Source of the DNA: Sternotherus odoratus
Lineage: Eukaryota > Chordata > Testudines > Kinosternidae
Assembly (NCBI GenBank): GCA_032164245.1
Contig: JAVMKO010000197.1
Location: forward strand, 299,001-363,000
Length of the DNA stretch: 64,000 bases
Direction of reading: 5' to 3'
Made by a program: the position numbers and the translations under genes. Under the pieces are notes generated by a model. That model was not told where the DNA came from and did no database searches. It saw nothing but the letters and a program-made list of their open reading frames with translations. Below, piece after piece: positions 1 through 10,278 of the stretch; within the stretch, counting starts at the first letter, position 1, and every line of letters starts with the position of its first letter.

Positions 1-66
1 ACTGGTTCCTCACAAGCCCCCCCCAAGGAGGCGGCTGGTTCTGGCCACCGACCGCCCCACAGCCCA

Positions 67-1830
67 GCGCGATAGACCCCAGAGCGGGGGAAACACCCCT
101 CGGCCCCCCCATCCCCCATGAACCCCCCAATAGACCCCAGAGCGGGGGAAACACCCCTCGGCCCCCCCATCCCCCATGAACCCCCCAATAGACCCCAGAG
201 CGGGGGAAACACCCCTCGGCCCCCCCATCCCCCATGAACCCCCCAATAGACCCCAGAGCGGGGGAAACACCCCTCGACCCCCCCCATCCCCCATGAACCC
301 CCCAATAGACCCCAGAGCGGGGGAAACACCCCTCGGCACCCCCATATCCCCCATGAACCCCCCAATAGACCCCAGAGCGGGGGAAACACCCCTCGGCCCC
401 CCCATCCCCCATGAACCCCCCAATAGACCCCAGAGCGGGGGAAACACCCCTCGGCCCCCCCCATCCCCCATGAACCCCCCAATAGACCCCAGAGCGGGAG
501 AAACACCCCTCGGCCCCCCCATCCCCCATGAACCCCCCAATAGACCCCAGAGCGGGGGAAACACCCCTCGGCACCCCCATATCCCCCATGAACCCCCCAA
601 TAGACCCCAGAGCGGGGGAAACACCCCCCGGACCCCCCCATCCCCCATGAACCCCCCAATAGACCCCAGAGCGGGGGAAACACCCCTCGGCCCCCCCATC
701 CCCCATGAACCCCCCAATAGACCCCAGAGCGGGGGAAACACCCCTCGGCCCCCCCATCCCCCTTGAACCCCCCAATAGACCCCAGAGCGGGGGAAACACC
801 CCTCGGCCCCCCCATCCCCCATGAACCCCCCAATAGACCCCAGAGCGGGGGAAACACCCCTCAGCCCCGCCCATCCCCCATAAACCCCCCAATAGACCCC
901 AGAGCGGGGGAAACACCCCTCGGCCCCCCCATCCCCCATGAACCCCCCAATAGACCCCAGAGCGGGGGAAACACCCCTCGGCCCCCCCCATCCCCCATGA
1001 ACCCCCCAATAGACCCCAGAGCGGGGGAAACACCCCTCGGCCCCCCCCAGATCCCCCATGAACCCCCCAATAGACCCCAGAGCCGGGGAAACACCCCTCG
1101 GCCCCCCCCATCCCCCATGAACCCCCCAATAGACCCCAGAGCGGGGGAAACACCCCTCGGCCCCCCCATCCCCCATGAACCCCCCAATAGACCCCAGAGC
1201 GGGGGAAACACCCCTCGGCCCCCCCATCCCCCATGAACCCCCCAATAGACCCCAGAGCGGGGGAAACACCCCTCGCCCCCCCATCCCCCATGAACCCCCA
1301 ATAGACCCCAGAGCGGGGAAAACACCCCTCGGCCCCCCCAGATCCACCATGAACCCCCCAATAGACCCCAGAGCGGGGGAAACACCCCTCGGCCCCCCCA
1401 TCCCCCATGAACCCCCCAATAGACCCCAGAGCGGGGGAAACACCCCTCGGCCCCCCCATCCCCCATGAACCCCCCAATAGACCCCAGAGCAGGGGAAACA
1501 CCCCTCGGCCCCCCCAGATCCCCCATGAACCCCCCAATAGACCCCAGAGTGGGGGAAACACCCCTCGGCCCCCCCATCCCCCATGAACCCCCCAATAGAC
1601 CCCAGAGCGGGGGAAACACCCCTCGGCCCCGCCCCCATCCCCCATGAACCCCCCAATAGACCCCAGAGCGGGGGAAACACCCCTCGGCCCCCCCCAGATC
1701 CCCCATGAACCCCCCAATAGACCCCAGAGCGGGGGAAACACCCCTCGGCCCCCCCCAGATCCCCCATGAACCCCCCAATAGACCCCAGAGCGGGGAAACA
1801 CCCCTCGGCCCCGCCCCCAGGTCCCCCATG
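67..1830. repeat. 58-bp minisatellite, about 30 copies
   Basis: The unit is built around 'aatagaccccagagcggggg' and 'aaacacccctcgg', followed by a C-run, 'atcccccatgaac' and a C-run. The core 'agagcggggg' recurs at 81, 139 and 197, so the period is 58 bp, with some units 57-64 bp long from C-run slippage or an inserted 'ag'. Because 58 leaves remainder 1 on division by 3, three units run through all frames. Both strands stay open for hundreds of codons, giving a 585-codon frame on the minus strand that is an artefact of the repeat. Confidence 0.97.
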
Positions 1831-2091
1831 AGCCCCCCCACAATGGACACAACCCTCGTCTCCTGCAGCCCAATGGGGACAGCTGACCCCTCCCCCCTCC
1901 CAGAACCCCCCAATCCCTGGCAGGACCCAACCCTGTGTGACCAGCCCCCCATAACCCCCTAATCCCTGACACGTCCTGACCCCACCCCCACCTGCCTATC
2001 CCCCACAACCTCCTAATCCCTGACACGTCATGACCCCATCCCCAGCTGCCTAGTCCCCCAGAACTCACCAATGCCTGCCACACCATGTAAC

Positions 2092-2376
2092 CTACCACCT
2101 CCCCCCGACCCCCAGGATCACCTTGTCACGGAGCGCCCGGGCGATGGTCTGGAACGGCTCCCTAGGAAGCCAGACCAGACTCCGGGTGGAGGGCCCCTTC
2201 TCCGTACACAGCCTGTTTCCCAGGCCAGGAGCTTCAGGGGTCCCCACTTCCACCTTCCTGGGTCTGACCTCAGAGCATTCAGCACCTTCTGCCCCTCCGT
2301 GTGCTTCCCGCAGCAAGCCCGCCTGGGCGGGGTCCTGGGGGAGCCCATGGGTTCTGCACCCCAAATCCACAGTCAA
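2092..2376 (-). CDS. possible exon of an unrecognised protein (low support)
   Basis: On the minus strand an open frame ends in WLPREPFQTIARALRDK just before a GT (2117/2118, 'gacaag|gtgatc'), and a 'cccgcccag' acceptor-like site lies near 2325. The sequence is less repetitive than its surroundings, and the last 17 residues would form a plausible amphipathic helix. I recognise no family. A competing frame over the same bases is also open. AATAAA-type motifs on the minus strand at 2411-2416 and 2533-2538 could be the 3' end of a neighbouring minus-strand transcript. Treat this as a candidate only. Confidence 0.2.
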   Translation of the reverse strand: MTVDLGCRTHGLPQDPAQAGLLREAHGGAEGAECSEVRPRKVEVGTPEAPGLGNRLCTEKGPSTRSLVWLPREPFQTIARALRDKVILGVGGRW

Positions 2377-2689
2377 ACGTGACTCTCAGTCAGCCAGCAG
2401 AATAGACGGTTTATTTGAGATGTCAGGAACCATCCAACTCACAGCTTCTCAGTCCAAACAGGGTCCCTCAGTCAGGCCTTTCTGGGGTGCCAGGAGGTGA
2501 GACCCAGATTCTGGGCTCCTGCTTCTCCCCCAGGTTTATTCGATGACTTCTAATCACAGACCATACAGCAAGTGTGAGCCTTCAGCTGGATCCATCTTGG
2601 GGCCAGAGAGCGAGTTCGCTTCTCTCCCTCTCCCAGCTAGACCCAGACCCAAGTCTTCTTTATGTGCAAGAATAGAAACACCCCCAACT

Positions 2690-2959
2690 GGGGGGCCGCG
2701 GGGCGCGGCGGGGGCCAAGGTGAGCGAGGACAAGCTCTACGGGCTGCCTGGCGCCAAGAAGGGCAAAGGCGGGCGGGGCGAGGGCGGGCAGCAGCGCAGC
2801 CAGGGGGGCCCAGCGGGGCGGGACCCGGCGCTCACCCCGGGCCAGGTGCTGGAGGCGGCGCGGCAGCTGCTGGAGCGGCGGCGGCTGGAGAGTTACCTGC
2901 TGGAGGCGGGGCTGCCGGCCGGGGAGCTGCAGAGCGCCCGCCCTGCCATGGGCTACAGG
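2690..2959 (+). CDS. exon (copy 1) encoding a Gly/Lys-rich then helical segment; 5' truncated
   Basis: This plus-strand segment encodes LYGLPGAKKGKGG, a Gly/Arg/Gln-rich linker, then the helical stretch ALTPGQVLEAARQLLERRR and a tail ending ARPAMGY. The frame runs to 'ctacag|gtaggg', a good donor at 2958/2960 that splits an Arg codon and places a stop immediately inside the intron. A second copy lies at 23740-24035 and differs by scattered amino-acid changes (for example SEDKLYG versus SMNELYG). The first copy lacks the initiator Met region: homology starts only near 2690, next to a sequence matching, in inverted orientation, the block near 25680-25720. I do not recognise the protein. The duplicate may be a dead copy because its 5' end has been replaced. 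Confidence 0.5.
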
Positions 2960-3689
2960 TAGGGGGCACCGCCGGGGGGGCAGCGGAGAAAAGGGGGGGT
3001 CCTGGGAGGGGAACCCCAAAGCAGGCGTGGGGTACTGGGGGTGGGTGCCACTGCAGGGTATAGGGGGCACCCTTCACCTGCCTCATCCCCTCCATGCCAT
3101 GGGGTTCTGTGCACCCCATTTTCCCTCTCCCCCCTCCACCTGGACCCCTATTTTGTAGGCTATAAGGGCTGGATATCCCCCCCGTAAGCCACGACCCATG
3201 TCCCTGTTGGGGCACCCCCTGATATTGGGGGGCTCTATGCAAATGAGGCATCCCTATACCAAGAAGCGGGGGTGATTTGCATAACATGGCACCACCGGGG
3301 AAGGAACAAAATCGGGCCCGCTACCTCGCCATGGCAACCAGATTTGTGTGGGGGGGGTGGGGGTTAGGGGGCAGTGACCCGCATGTTCACAGGGGCCACC
3401 GGTGACTCAATGAGGGGCCTCCAGCTCTTTCACTTGCATAAGCCCCGAGGGCGGGGCGAAGTCCGGGCGTTAAAGACGTCCATTTCACCTTAACTCTGCC
3501 CCCCGCCTATGCGTTTGGCTACAGCCCCCTCGTCGGCTGGGTTCGAGACTCTAGAACCCCGGCACAGACCCCTTTCTTGTGAGCTGGGGAGGAGGCTGGT
3601 CACAACAGTAGGTTGTTATCCCCTAGGCAGATCCAGACACCCCAGGGCGGGGCGGGGGCATGTGAATGTCAAGAATCTGGACAACTGGG

Positions 3690-3900
3690 TTCTTAGCCTT
3701 TCCTCTGGGAGGGCAGTGGGGGCTGGTGGGTCAGAGCAGGGGGGGCTGGGAGCCAGGACTCCTGGGTTCTCTCCCCGGCTCTGGGAGGGGAGTGGGGCCT
3801 AACGGTTAGAGCAGGAGGTGGTTGGGAGCCAGGACGCCCGGGTTCTCTCCCTGACTCTGGGACAGGAGTGGGGGCTGGTGGGTTAGATCAGAGGGGAATC
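3690..3900 (+). repeat. dispersed ~75-bp repeat, three tandem units
   Basis: The unit is 'ggttagagcaggggggctgg', then 'gagccaggactcctgggttc', then a 'tctctccc-ggctctgggaggggagtgggg' tail. The same family occurs at 7560-7630, 13690-13860, 24775-25015 and 29255-29375 on this strand, and inverted at 7865-7950, 22115-22270 and 30150-30305. The motifs 'tggttagagca' and 'gggttctctcc' resemble tRNA A and B boxes, so a tRNA-derived SINE origin is possible but unproven. Confidence 0.85.
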
Positions 3901-4394
3901 GGAGTCAGCTTGGGGAGGGGGTTAGTGTATTCGCCCCGGGCATGTGCCCCATATCGGGGGGGGGGTTGCCTCTTCCCCCTCCCTTGCCCAGCCCTGCCCC
4001 CAGCCATCGCAATTCGCACAGGGCGACTCCCTCGCACGTCAGCGTGCGAGCACGTGCGAGATTCCCACCAAGCTCACTCCCGACCCGCAGCCCCTGCCCT
4101 GCCCCCGCCACACCTGGGCCAGTGCCCCTCACTCCTGACTTGCAGCCCCACACTGCCTCTGGGGAGCAGGGGGGCACAGAGAGGTAGCTGGGCTGCAGCC
4201 AGTGGAAATGGGGGGTGCTGGGGGTCATGCTGCCTTCCCCCCACAACTGGCCAGCCAACAGGATCCCGCCCTGTACACGCAGCGCCAGCGCTCCCAGAGA
4301 CCCTACAATAACAAACCTCCACACACCATCCCAGTGCCCACAGAGACCCTACAATAACACACCCACCCACACCCAGCCCCAGTACCCCCAGGGG

Positions 4395-4560
4395 GTGCTG
4401 CAAAACCCAACTCTTCTTTATTTCAATAACCAACACCCCCCTGGGGGGGGGGTAACGGTGCTGCTCATGCAGGCCCCCCGCCTGGCACAGCCTGTCTTTC
4501 TGCATCCGCGCCAGCCGCTCCGTCACGTGACCAGAGACAGCCCCGCGCAGCCTCCCACCA
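4395..4560 (-). other. candidate terminal exon with AATAAA, plus E-box (copy 1)
   Basis: On the minus strand a short open segment (RLRGAVSGHVTERLARMQK and onward, ending near HEQH) is followed within about 50 bases by AATAAA (complement of 4418-4423). The matching block at 25535-25690 keeps the layout but changes several residues, so coding status is uncertain. Embedded in it is GTCACGTGAC at 4522-4531, a perfect palindromic E-box of the USF/TFE type, kept in both copies. Confidence 0.4.
4522..4531. promoter_or_regulatory. palindromic E-box GTCACGTGAC
   Basis: This is a perfect 10-base palindrome matching the bHLH-ZIP (USF/TFEB-like) consensus. It is conserved in the paralogous block at 25655-25664. 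Function is inferred from motif only. Confidence 0.45.
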
Positions 4561-4573
4561 ATTGGGGGTGTTG

Positions 4574-5030
4574 GGTTTTTTTTTTCAGATTTAAAATTTT
4601 TATTAAAGCTAATGTTCAACATGAAAACATCCACAGATTGAGGGGTAAGGTACTGGACATCTGGGGTCAGGCTGGAGTTATGGGTGATTGTAGGTAGTAG
4701 GTACAGGTTTTACAGGGCACATGCATATCACATATCCAGCATAGCTCCAGATTGGGGTGTGGGAGTTTTTAAAGTGTCAGTCTATAGGTGTGTTCGGGCG
4801 CCACCCATGGGGTGTAGTGAAGGTCTGAGTCAGTGGTGGTGCAGGCAATAAGTACATGGGTGGGTGCATCCTTCTGTTTATCAGAGAAGGGGGGGTGGGT
4901 TGTTTCACTGGTTGTCGGTCTCCGTTACTTGACCTGGTACTGGTGATGTCCCGTGATGCGTTCCACTTACATGTCTCTGGACCACCTGATGGTATCAGAC
5001 ACCATGAGCTGTCTCAAGAGTTGGGTTTGT
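4574..5030 (-). repeat. inserted minus-strand sequence with retrocopy-like 3' end
   Basis: Read on the minus strand, the block ends in AATAAA (around 4598-4603) followed within 20 bases by an A-run (the T-run at 4574-4585), as expected of a reverse-transcribed poly(A) tail. The paralogous locus near 25690 lacks it, so it is an insertion after duplication or a deletion in copy 2. Its source transcript is not recognised. At 4791-4803 the minus strand reads TGGCGCCCGAACA, identical to a tRNA-Lys-type primer-binding site, so an LTR-element origin is an alternative. Confidence 0.45.
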
Positions 5031-5204
5031 AACACCCCCCTAGCGGCACACCCAGCACACAGTCCACCTAATGGTTCAGGTGCAGTTTTCCTGAGCTGGG
5101 GAAGAACCATTATTAACCCCTCTGCACCCATCCACACCAGAAACAGCCAAAGCACCATCCCCAAGCACAGCTGGTTTTGTAGCACCACACGGGGTTCGGC
5201 GATT

Positions 5205-5440
5205 CTTCACCTCACGGTGACTGTAGCCCCCCCCCCTTCTCCCCCGGATGGGGGCTGCCGGGAATCCGGGGCGGCTATGGGGGAGGGGTAGAGGTCGTGC
5301 GGGGGAGGGGGGCGAGTGGGGTTGGTGGGGGGATAAAGGGGGCAGAGAGCGACCCCCACCCCCCAAGTCCCGGAGCGATTCACGGCACGGACCACAGCAG
5401 CCTCGTCCTCATTAGCATACCAGGCACCGCCCACTGCTCC
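5205..5440 (+). promoter_or_regulatory. promoter-like module, copy 1 (truncated)
   Basis: The module contains 'cacctcacggtgac', a G-rich stretch, 'cggagcgattc' and the core ATTAGCATACC..GGCACCGCCC (5411-5440). In full copies this core is followed by 'gggatgggggcggg' (GC box) and 'attggtggttcg' (inverted CCAAT). Here the module is cut right after 'ctgctcc' and joins a fragment of the 'acatgcccaacgcactcccc' minisatellite. A promoter role is inferred from these motifs. Confidence 0.5.
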
Positions 5441-5600
5441 ACATGCCCAACGCACTCCCCAGACCCTGATCCATCCCCCTCCCCCTCTCTCTCCCTCCTC
5501 CTCAGGTCCCTCCCCCCCCGCCCCCCACCTCTAACCGCCTCCTCCCTCCGAGACACCCGCTGCTCGCCGCCCCCCCCCATAACTCCCCCCCCCCCCGCTA
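5440..5600 (+). repeat. minisatellite fragment and C-rich tract
   Basis: One unit of the 'acatgcccaacgcactcccc' minisatellite (main arrays at 6445-6660, 12985-13215 and, inverted, 26170-26370) is followed by C/T-rich low-complexity sequence with homopolymer C-runs. No gene seen. Confidence 0.7.
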
Positions 5601-5659
5601 CTCACCGGGGCAGCCTGAAAGGGAATAACCCCCCCCTCGCACCCCTTCCCCAGCGGCGC

Positions 5660-5960
5660 GGCGACGCTTCCCGGAGCGACGAACCACCAATCGCTGTGCT
5701 CCCTCCCGCCCCCATGCCATGCCCTGGAGCAGTGGGCGGTGCCTGGTATGCTAATGACAATGAGGCTGCTTGCAGTGTGCAGTCTGGGACTTGGGGGTGG
5801 GGGGTCGCTCTCTGCCCCCTTTATCCCCCCCCACCAACCCCACACGCTCCCTCCCCCACACGACCTCTACACCTCCCCCAGAGCCACCCCGGATTCCGGC
5901 AGCCCTCATCTGGGGGAGAGAAGAGGGGGGGGGGTGGAGTCACCCTAAGGTGAAAAACCA
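5660..5960 (-). promoter_or_regulatory. promoter-like module, copy 2 (inverted)
   Basis: This is the reverse complement of the 5205 module with the outer part intact: CCAAT ('accaccaatcgctg'), GC box ('cccgccccc'), then the core at 5725-5754 and the 'ttcacc' end near 5955. It faces copy 1 across about 240 bp, so the pair forms a large imperfect inverted repeat. Confidence 0.5.
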
Positions 5961-6118
5961 GCATCCGCCATGGGGTGTTGCAAAACCCAACTTTTACAGA
6001 TATAATCATCCCCCTAAAGGGGGGCCCTGTTAGGTCAGGTGACAGAACGTGAGCAAAGGTGTAAAGTTGTTACTGCTCAGGTTCTTTAAAACCTCTGACA
6101 ACTAAGAGGACAGAACTA

Positions 6119-6660
<542 letters not shown>

Positions 6661-6789
6661 CCCCTCCCTCCTTCCCCCACCTCCAACCCCCTCCTCCCTC
6701 CGAGACACATTAGCTGCTCTCCCCCCCCCCCCCCCCCCCGCGCTCACCAGCCTGCAAGGGAAGGCGGGAGAGCAGGCGGTGCCCGGGTC

Positions 6790-7110
6790 AGAGGCCCCTC
6801 CCACCGCACCGGGACCCTCCGCCATCGCGTCAGCGCCGCTGCCAGGAGCTTGTCCTGTGCTTGGTCCCGCCCCCATCCGATGCCCTGGAGCAGTGGGCGG
6901 TGCCTGGTATGCTAATGAGGACAAGGCTCCTCTGCGCTGTGCAGTGAACCCCTCCGGGACTTGGGGGGACGCTCTCTGCCCCCTTCCAACCCCACTCACC
7001 ACCACCCCACAACCTCTACCCCTCCCCCACAGCCACCCCAGATTCCCGGCAGCGAGGAGAGGGGGGGTGGAGTCACCCTGAGGTGAAGAACCGGCATCCC
7101 CATGGGGTGC
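6790..7110 (-). promoter_or_regulatory. promoter-like module, copy 3 (inverted)
   Basis: The core lies at 6887-6916, with the GC box ('cccgccccc') to its left and the 'cacc-tgaggtg' end near 7080. The CCAAT part is replaced by 'gccaggagcttgtcctgtgc'. It lies upstream of the KRAB-A exon in minus-strand terms and could drive that gene, but no transcript evidence is available. Confidence 0.45.
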
Positions 7111-7249
7111 TGCAAAATCAACTCTTCATTCATTAACAGCCCATCTCCCCGGGGGGGGGAACAGGACACCCACTGGGGATAAATAGTTTTTTCACTTTCC
7201 ATTCAAACTCTCATAACCCCTTTTCCCTGCTTGGGTTTGCAGCACCCAC

Positions 7250-7530
7250 CGGGAGACGCGGGCTCTTCACCTCAGGGTGACTGCAGCTCCCCCTCCTTTC
7301 TCCCCCATTGGGTGCTGCCGGGAATCCGGGGTGGCTATGGGGGAGGGGTAGAGCTTGTGTACGGGAGGGGGGCAGTGGGGATGGGGATGAAGGGCGCAGA
7401 GAGCTTCCCCCCAAGTTCCGGAGCGGTTCGCTGCACAGGGCAGAGCAGCCTCGTCCTCATTAGCATACCAGGCACCGCCCACTGCTCCAGGGCACGGGAT
7501 GGGGGCGGGAGGGAAGCACAGGGATTGGCA
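7250..7530 (+). promoter_or_regulatory. promoter-like module, copy 4
   Basis: This copy is complete on the plus strand: 'cttcacctcagggtgac', a C/G-rich stretch, 'tcgctgcacagggcagag', the core at 7459-7488, a GC box and 'gggattggcagc' (inverted CCAAT). It is arranged head to head with copy 3. Confidence 0.5.
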
Positions 7531-7559
7531 GCTTTAGGGCGGGAGTTGGGTGGGCGGGG

Positions 7560-7950
7560 CGGAGAGCCGGGACTCCTGGGTTCTCTGCCCGGCTCTGGGA
7601 GGGGAGTGGGGGCTGCGGGATGGCGGGGGGGGGGGGGGGGGGCAGAGCCTTTTCCCATTGATGTGGAAATGGCTGCACCATGTGGCTGTAAGAGGCGCTG
7701 CAGGGAGAAGGGAGAGAGGCAACCCCCCACTGTGGGGTAAGGCCCCCCCCGCAAACATGCTGTCCTGTGGGGAGACGTGTGGGGTGTGCAAGACCCTGAG
7801 TTCAAACCCCTCCCCCAAACCCTCTTTCCAGCAGGGACCCCCTTCAGCAGCCTGGCTCCCAGCCCCCCCTGGCTCTAACCATTAGCCCCCACTCCCCTCC
7901 CAGAGCCAGGGAGACAACCCAGGAGTCCTGGCTCCTAGACCCCTACCCCA
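7560..7950. repeat. two inverted copies of the ~75-bp dispersed repeat around a G-run
   Basis: A plus-oriented unit at 7560-7630 and a minus-oriented unit at 7865-7950 flank a poly-G run (about 7625-7640) and 200 bp without recognisable features. Confidence 0.7.
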
Positions 7951-8144
7951 CTGGGCCTCACCCAGTACATCTCCCCCCCCCCATATCCGTGGGGGTCTCT
8001 GTGCAGAGCGGGGGGGGGGGCTGCCTGTGTCGGTACCACCCAGCTGCGCTGCTACCCACGCCCAGCAGGGGGAGCGCTGAGCTCGCGTCTCCCAGCCCCT
8101 TCCTTTGGGGGGGCTTTCCACACACACCCTTCCCAACTATCCCC

Positions 8145-8340
8145 GCCCCCACCTTGGTGCGGGGGAGGGGGGCGAGTGGGGTTGGTGGGGGGCTAAAGGG
8201 GGCAGAGAGCGACCCCCACCCCCCAAGTCCCAGGCGGTTCTCTGCACAGGGCAGGGCAGCCTCGTCCTCATTAGCATACCAGGCACCGCCCACTGCTCCA
8301 GGGCATGGGATGGGGGCGGGAGTTGGCAGCTTTGGGAGGG
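8145..8340 (+). promoter_or_regulatory. promoter-like module, copy 5
   Basis: The plus-strand module runs from 'gcgggggagggggg' through the core at 8270-8299 to a GC box and 'gggagttggcagctttgg'. The CCAAT sequence has decayed ('gttgg'). Confidence 0.45.
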
Positions 8341-8429
8341 GAGCGGGGCAGGGGCAGGGGCGGGGCTAGTCGGGTGGGGGAAGGGGGCGGGCCTAGTCAG
8401 GCGGAGCAGGGGGCGGGGCTAGTCGGGAG

Positions 8430-8810
8430 GGGGCGGGGCTTTCCTAGCGGCGCTGCCTGGACCCGAGTCTCCCCCCGCCCAGCCCCCACCCGCGCTCCCC
8501 AGTCAGCGCAACGGCCCGGCCGAGGGGCGGGGCCGCCGGGGACCAGGCCCCGCCCCCGGGACACGGAGGATTCGCCTGAGAAGCGGCAACGCTGCACCCG
8601 CGGGGGGGTCAGGCAGAGCCCGGGGTGCGCTCCGACCTGGGCTGGAGAGAGCGGCAGCGCCCACGGGGCATGCTGGGAGATGTAGTTCCTGCCTGTCCCG
8701 GGGGCGGAAGTGACGTCGGACAGGGGGGTGGGAGGAGCCGGACTGCGAACACTCCCGGCTCTGGGCATGCGCAGATCGCCCAGCGGCCGCCTCCAGGTAC
8801 TGGCGCGAGC
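8430..8810. promoter_or_regulatory. CpG-rich promoter with ZNF143-like and ETS/CRE sites
   Basis: This CpG-dense block contains 'gcatgctgggagatgtagtt' at 8668-8687, whose reverse complement fits the ACTAYR-type ZNF143 promoter motif, and CGGAAGTGACGTC at 8705-8717, an ETS site fused to a CRE. A possible first-exon donor 'cctccag|gtactgg' lies near 8797. Closely related blocks occur at 19590-20050 and 32560-33030. Bidirectional activity is inferred. Confidence 0.6.
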
Positions 8811-9235
8811 CCCGGGGGGCGGGGCTAGTCAGACGGGGGGGGCGGTCGGAGCGGGGGGGGGATGTTCGCAGCAGACAGGCGGGGCTAGTCGGATGGGGGG
8901 GCGGGGCTAGTCGGATGGGGGGGCGGAGCTGCTGTCCCCGCAGGAGACCAACCCCCCCCCCCCCGGCCAGGCTCTGCCCGGGAGGGGGCGGGGGAGAAGC
9001 CCCCTGTTTTTCAGTTATTTCCGCCTCCACCCCCAGACCCCACTGCCCGGCCCCTCCCCACATCCAGGGACTGGAACATCTACACCCCAATTAAACAGCC
9101 CCACAGTCTGAGCCGTGTGAGCCCAAGTCAGCGGGTCTGGGTCGGTGTCGAACCGCAGTGTAGACAGACCCACAGCGACAGAGAGTCCTTGCCACAAAAC
9201 GCTCAAAGGCTGAATAGGTAAGTGGTGGGAGGCTG

Positions 9236-9350
9236 CTCTCCCTTTTACAGATGGGGAAACTGAGGCTCAGAGAGCTGAAGTAATTTGCTCACGTTTGCAT
9301 GGAGAATTTGGGGCAAACCGGGACCTGAACCCAGATTGTTTGAGTTCTCG
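9236..9350 (-). repeat. MIR SINE relic
   Basis: The sequence 'cttttacagatggggaaactg' followed by 'aggctcagagag', and then the degenerate 'gacctgaacccagattg', matches the reverse complement of the MIR 3' half and B-box region. Confidence 0.85.
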
Positions 9351-9804
9351 CCTCTCCCCTTAACCCCAAGCCCAGCTTGTGTGCATACACAGAAATAAGC
9401 CAGGAACCATTTGAAGCCAATACCCTCCACACCCTCTCAAGGCAGGCTCCCAGACCATGAAGCTGGGGAAGGCATCCCTGGTGAGTGTACCTTTGTAAAT
9501 ACAATGCAGGGTTTAAAAGCAAGTGTGTTTCAGGATTAATTTGCCCTGAAGATGCATTCGCAACCAGGACAGCTACTGGAAAAATCTGCTAACGTCTGCC
9601 TCTGGGGATGGAGCGGGAATCCTCCAGGGATATCTCCATGAAGCTCTCCTGGAGATACTCTGAAAGCCTTTGCAGGTTTCTGGGGAGGGCTGCCTTATTC
9701 CCTTCTCCATGGTAGGACACTTTACCACGCCTAGCAAGTAGTCGGGAATCATTGTAGCACAGAGCAGGGTAGCAAATGGTCCTGGATTTTGGTGGCATTT
9801 TAAT
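9351..9804. other. no recognised gene
   Basis: Mixed-composition sequence. Only short open frames occur, with no splice-bounded candidate. Confidence 0.5.
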
Positions 9805-9894
9805 TACCGTATTTTTCGCCCTATAAGACGCACTTTTTCTTCCCCAAAACGGGGGGTGGGAAAAGTTGGTGCGTCTTATAGGGCGAATGTGCGC

Positions 9895-9976
9895 CCCGGT
9901 TCCCCCCTCCCCGCCGCGGGCGGGCTGCCGGGAGCGCTCCCGGCAGCCCGCCCGCGGCGGGGAGGGGGGAACCGGG
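9895..9976. repeat. 82-bp perfect palindrome
   Basis: The left arm 9895-9935 is the exact reverse complement of 9936-9976, with no spacer. The arm reads from 'cccggttccc' to 'ctgccgggagc'. It is extremely GC-rich and would form a cruciform or RNA hairpin. Confidence 0.97.
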
Positions 9977-10140
9977 ACGCTCCCGGCAGCCCGCCCGCGG
10001 CGGGGAGGGGGGAACCGGGACGCTCCCGGCAGCCCGCCCGCGGCGGGGAGGGGGGAACCGGGACGCTCCCGGCAGCCCGCCCGCGCGGCGGGGACGGGAG
10101 AGCGGCGCGCTCCCGGCAGCCTGCCCGCGCGGCGGGCTGA
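9977..10140 (+). repeat. 43-bp tandem repeats of the palindrome arm
   Basis: Units beginning 'cgctcccggcagcccgcccg' follow each other to about 10140, the last two diverged ('cgcgcggcgggg'). Confidence 0.9.
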
Positions 10141-10278
10141 TGGGAGAGCGAGGCGCTTTTTGTGTGTGGTGGTGGGGTGGTTTTTTTTGTTTTTTTTGTG
10201 TGTGTGTCCGGCTTTTTCATTTAAAAACTCGGGGGCGTCTTATAGGCCGGAGCGTCCTATATGGCGAAAAATACGGTA

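Larger units (their letters stand above)
2690..4570 (+). repeat. segmental duplication, copy 1
   Basis: This block matches 23750-25700 in the same orientation over its length: the exon, its intron, the 'gggataacaacctac' motif in reverse, the triple 'actcctgggttctctcc' repeat, the 'cacacctgggccagtgcccc' stretch and the E-box block. Small indels separate the copies, for example a few bases missing near 24310 relative to 3235. After about 4570 copy 1 contains an AT-rich stretch of roughly 600 bp that copy 2 lacks. Confidence 0.9.
9805..10278. mobile_element. non-autonomous TIR DNA element with palindromic core
   Basis: The ends are CCGTATTTTTCGCCCTATAA (from 9807) and its imperfect inverse at the right (to 10276), flanked on both sides by TA, which suggests TA target duplication. 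Internally, 'gcgtcttatagggcgaa' repeats the end motif. The interior has an 82-bp perfect palindrome (9895-9976), then 43-bp direct repeats of the palindrome arm to about 10140. No transposase frame is present. I know this end motif from vertebrate repeats but assign no family. Confidence 0.8.

Noticed and set aside
10..1767. 585-codon open frame on the minus strand
   Set aside because: It lies wholly within the 58-bp minisatellite and is open only because the unit lacks stops.
67..1830. CRISPR-like array
   Set aside because: Repeats are contiguous with no unique spacers, and the sequence is vertebrate.
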